Below, piece after piece: positions 26,067 through 28,294 of a stretch of 28,294 nt of DNA; positions within the stretch are counted from its first letter, which is position 1; the number at the start of each line of letters is the position of its first letter. Under the pieces are notes generated by a model. It saw only the letters and a program-made list of their open reading frames with translations, did not search any database and had not been told where the DNA came from. A program made the position numbers and the translations under genes. Origin of the DNA: an uncultured Oscillibacter sp. (lineage in GTDB: Bacteria; Bacillota; Clostridia; Oscillospirales; Oscillospiraceae); the NCBI GenBank assembly GCA_910583785.1, contig CAJTZK010000018.1:1-28294 (forward strand). The letters run 5' to 3'.

Positions 26067-27899
26067 ATGACCAAGGACGAGCTGAAAGAGAAGGCCAATG
26101 ACCTGCCGCTTTTGCCGGGGGTCTATTTGATGATGGACAAAACCGGGAAGGTCATCTATGTGGGCAAGGCGAAGAGGCTGAAAAACCGGGTCAGCCAGTA
26201 CTTTCAGGACAGCGCCTCCCACACCGCTAAGACGCGGCAGATGGTCTCCCAGATCGACCACTTTGATACCATCTTCGTCTCCAGCGAGTTCGAGGCCCTG
26301 GTGCTGGAGAACTCCCTCATCAAGCGGCACATGCCCCGCTATAATATCCTGCTCAAGGACGACAAGGGCTATCCCTTCGTCCGCCTCTCCCGGGGGTCCT
26401 ATCCCCGGTTTACCATGGTCCACAAGTGGGCCAACGACGGGGCGAAGTACTTCGGCCCCTTCGGCGGGCGGTTCGAGACCCGGCAGGCCCTGGACGCCGT
26501 GTGCGCCGCCCTGCGCCTCCCCACCTGCAGCCGGAAATTTCCCCGGGACATCGGGGCGGAGCGGCCCTGCCTGAACTTCCACATGGGCCGGTGCGACGGC
26601 TTCTGCCGCCCGGAGATGACGGAGGCAGAGTACAACCGCCGCATCCGCCAGGCGGCCCAGATGCTGGAGGGCAAGGCCAAGGAGCTCCTCCGGGAGATGG
26701 CCGGGGAGATGGAGGCGGAGGCGGAGGCCCTGCGGTTCGAGCAGGCGGCAGCCCTCCGGGACCGGATCAACGCCATCAGCGCCCTCTCGAAAAAGCAGAC
26801 GGTCATCGCCGGGCTCTGCGCCGACACGGACATCTGGGGCCTGTACCGGGGGGCGGGGAAGTGCTGCTACGCCGTGCTCCACATGGAGGAGGGGAACCTG
26901 GCGGGCCGGGAGACGGAGCTGTTTACCGCCCCCATGGAGGAGGGGCAGGAGGAGATGCTCTCCGCCCTGACGGCCCAGTACTACCTGCCCCGGGCCATTT
27001 TGCCCCACGAGATTCTCCTGCCCTTTGAGACGGAGGGCTACTGTGAAAACCTCTCGGAGGTCCTGACGAAGCGGGCGGGGCACAAGGTCTGGGTCCACGT
27101 CCCCCAGCGGGGGGAGAAGGCGGAACTCCGGGCCATGGCCCAGCGGAACGCCGCCGAGGAGGCGGAGCGGGCCACCACCGCCGAGGAGCGGGTGGCCCAC
27201 ACCCTGGAGCTTTTGACGAAAATGCTGGACCTTCCGGCTCCGCCGAAACGGCTGGAGTCCTACGACATCTCCAACACCGGGGGCAGCGACATCGTGGCCT
27301 CCATGGTGGTCTACAGCGGCACAAGGCCCTTAAAGAGCGCCTACCGCCGTTTCCGCATTAAGGACCTGGAGGGAAAGCCCGACGACTACGCCTCCATGCG
27401 GGAGGTGCTCCGGCGGCGGCTCCAGCGGGCGGCGGACGGGGACGAGAAGTTTCTGCCCCTGCCGGATGTGTTTTTGATTGACGGCGGCGTCACCCACGCC
27501 CAGACGGCCCTGGGCGTGGCGGAGGAATTCGGGGTGGACGCGCCCATTTTCGGCATGGTGAAGGACGACCGCCACCGGACGAGGGCCCTGGTGACCCCGG
27601 AGGGCCGGGAGATCGGCATCGTGGGAAACCAGGCGGTGTTTTCCCTCATCGGGCAGATCCAGGAGGAGACCCACCGCTTTGCCATCACCTACCACCACGA
27701 GAGCCACGGGAAAAGCGCCCTGCGCTCCGCCCTGGACGGCATCCCCGGCGTGGGGCCGAAGCGGCGGGAGGAGCTTAGGAAGAAATTTGGGACCATCAAG
27801 GCCATCCGGGAGGCGGAGGTGGAGGCCCTGGCAGCGGTGGTACCCAGGCCCGCCGCAGAGGCGGTTTGGAGGCATTTTCACTCCAAGGAGGGGGAGTGA
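26067..27899 (+). CDS. uvrC: Excinuclease ABC subunit C
   Basis: UvrC makes the two incisions flanking a lesion in nucleotide excision repair, after UvrA and UvrB have loaded. 610 residues, full length. Domains in order: GIY-YIG nuclease (about 14-95: PGVYLMMDKTGKVIYVGKAK, RLKNRVSQYF), a Cys-rich segment (CLNFHMGRCDGFC), the UVR helix (EAEALRFEQAAALRDRINAI), the RNase H-like nuclease (ESYDISNTGGSDIVASMVVY, LPDVFLIDGGVTHAQTAL, and the later HH motif ITYHHESHGKSAL), and C-terminal tandem HhH (LDGIPGVGPKRREELRKKFG). The ATG at 26067 has AAAAGGAGG upstream. It follows HPr after a terminator, so a separate promoter is expected, but none stands out. Confidence 0.97.
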   Translation: MTKDELKEKANDLPLLPGVYLMMDKTGKVIYVGKAKRLKNRVSQYFQDSASHTAKTRQMVSQIDHFDTIFVSSEFEALVLENSLIKRHMPRYNILLKDDKGYPFVRLSRGSYPRFTMVHKWANDGAKYFGPFGGRFETRQALDAVCAALRLPTCSRKFPRDIGAERPCLNFHMGRCDGFCRPEMTEAEYNRRIRQAAQMLEGKAKELLREMAGEMEAEAEALRFEQAAALRDRINAISALSKKQTVIAGLCADTDIWGLYRGAGKCCYAVLHMEEGNLAGRETELFTAPMEEGQEEMLSALTAQYYLPRAILPHEILLPFETEGYCENLSEVLTKRAGHKVWVHVPQRGEKAELRAMAQRNAAEEAERATTAEERVAHTLELLTKMLDLPAPPKRLESYDISNTGGSDIVASMVVYSGTRPLKSAYRRFRIKDLEGKPDDYASMREVLRRRLQRAADGDEKFLPLPDVFLIDGGVTHAQTALGVAEEFGVDAPIFGMVKDDRHRTRALVTPEGREIGIVGNQAVFSLIGQIQEETHRFAITYHHESHGKSALRSALDGIPGVGPKRREELRKKFGTIKAIREAEVEALAAVVPRPAAEAVWRHFHSKEGE

Positions 27900-27960
27900 T
27901 GCTCGCCCTTCGGGCGGGGGGATTTCAGCCATGAAGATGGCTGGTCCTTTGCACCCCCCA

Positions 27961-27995
27961 TTTTCTCTTTTTCTTGCCAGAAGAAAAAGAGAAAA
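27961..27995. repeat. Perfect A/T-rich inverted repeat downstream of uvrC
   Basis: TTTTCTCTTTTTCTT and AAGAAAAAGAGAAAA (15-bp arms, loop GCCAG), preceded by CACCCCCCA. It may be a dispersed repeat or a weak terminator. No gene is supported in 27900-28294. Confidence 0.75.
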
Positions 27996-28160
27996 CGGGC
28001 CGTGCACGGTCCAAACGAGAAAAAGAAGGATCGCCCCTGCGGGGGGGGGCGAAGGACGGGGGACGCGCAAGAGGTGCTTCCTCCGGGTACGCATGTCTTC
28101 TGCCCGCGGCGTGGTGCGGGCGGGGGTTTTGGTGGTTGACGAATGGACTTTCTCCTCTTT

Positions 28161-28177
28161 TCGCTGCCGCTAACCTG
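28161..28177. repeat. 17-bp word shared, inverted, with 11186-11202
   Basis: TCGCTGCCGCTAACCTG is the exact reverse complement of the word at 11186-11202. Both lie in non-coding DNA. Confidence 0.55.
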
Positions 28178-28191
28178 GTGTATGATGAGAG

Positions 28192-28228
28192 AAAACGGCC
28201 GAAGGGCTTACGCCCTCCGGCCTTTTGT
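28192..28228. terminator. Terminator near the window end
   Basis: AAAACGGCCGAAGGGC pairs with GCCCTCCGGCCTTTT (loop TTAC, small bulges). A4 and T4 flank the stem, so it may act in both directions. It lies 293 nt after uvrC and could serve uvrC or a gene beyond the window. Confidence 0.75.
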
Positions 28229-28294
28229 TGCGCTGAGACTTGGTTGCCGCCGCTCCAGCCCGGTTCCTCACCAGACTGCCGGAGCGCGCGGACG

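Noticed and set aside
25737..27200. Minus-strand open frame of 487 codons opposite uvrC and HPr
   Set aside because: Shadow of uvrC on the opposite strand; no motifs and no ribosome-binding site.
27330..28294. Possible gene in the last 395 bases, including a minus-strand frame of 254 codons
   Set aside because: The frame is mostly antisense to uvrC and then crosses inverted repeats. No start, domain or ribosome-binding site supports a gene in 27900-28294.

Overview
The window reads as chromosomal DNA of a GC-rich Gram-positive anaerobe of the Clostridia, most likely an Oscillospiraceae-type gut bacterium (Flavonifractor, Lawsonibacter, Oscillibacter and Dysosmobacter are the kind of genus meant). 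This rests on Bacillota-type Shine-Dalgarno sites, consensus SigA promoters with 17-bp spacers, many GTG and TTG starts, and typical families: YerC/YecD, the GGGtGRT protein, LytTR with DUF3021, YitT, DUF6809, CcpA-type HPr with His15 and Ser46, and a glycine riboswitch before an AgcS symporter. The genus is inference. Most of the window is ordinary core genome. The accessory-looking part is 19.2-25.6 kb, and short dispersed repeats occur throughout the intergenic DNA.

Layout. 1-0.8 kb: 3' part of a GGGtGRT-family gene. 0.9-2.9 kb (minus): yerC-like regulator, methyltransferase and hslO under one promoter. 3.2-3.9 kb (plus): a soluble RsiV/DUF3298-like protein whose tail is made of repeat DNA. 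4.2-5.9 kb (minus): glycine riboswitch, terminator and Na+/amino-acid symporter. 6.0-7.6 kb (minus): two MgtC/SapB paralogues behind a perfect SigA promoter and a structured leader. 7.8-10.5 kb (minus): DUF1294 protein, then pseudouridine catabolism (HTH-PfkB kinase and psuG) with a palindrome at the transcription start. 10.6-13.6 kb (plus): a membrane-anchored protein, then a LytTR regulator with an enlarged DUF3021-like membrane partner and a lipoprotein whose ribosome-binding site lies inside a terminator-like hairpin.

13.7-19.2 kb (minus): an XRE regulator, MBOAT acyltransferase, SGNH-like partner, small anchored protein and lepA are packed with 4-bp overlaps or short gaps. The first three look like a surface-glycan O-acylation unit. 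19.3-20.7 kb (minus): a LexA/CI-type XRE-S24 repressor faces two copies of a palindromic operator around a strong divergent promoter with no obvious gene behind it. tRNA-Thr and tRNA-Tyr follow. 20.75-21.5 kb (plus): three overlapping small genes (zinc-ribbon-like, helical, sigma region 4-like). 21.6-22.5 kb: a YitT protein.

22.6-23.8 kb (minus): a DUF6809 protein and two tandem ribbon-helix-helix repressor cassettes. Their non-coding flanks, including an identical 57-bp block, are far better conserved than the genes between them. 24.0-25.1 kb (minus): trmO and a small lipoprotein. 25.5-27.9 kb (plus): HPr and uvrC. The last 395 bases hold inverted repeats and a terminator but no gene I can support.

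The best leads for something new are the duplicated RHH cassette and the S24 repressor with its orphan operator-flanked promoter. No CRISPR array, insertion sequence or complete prophage was seen.
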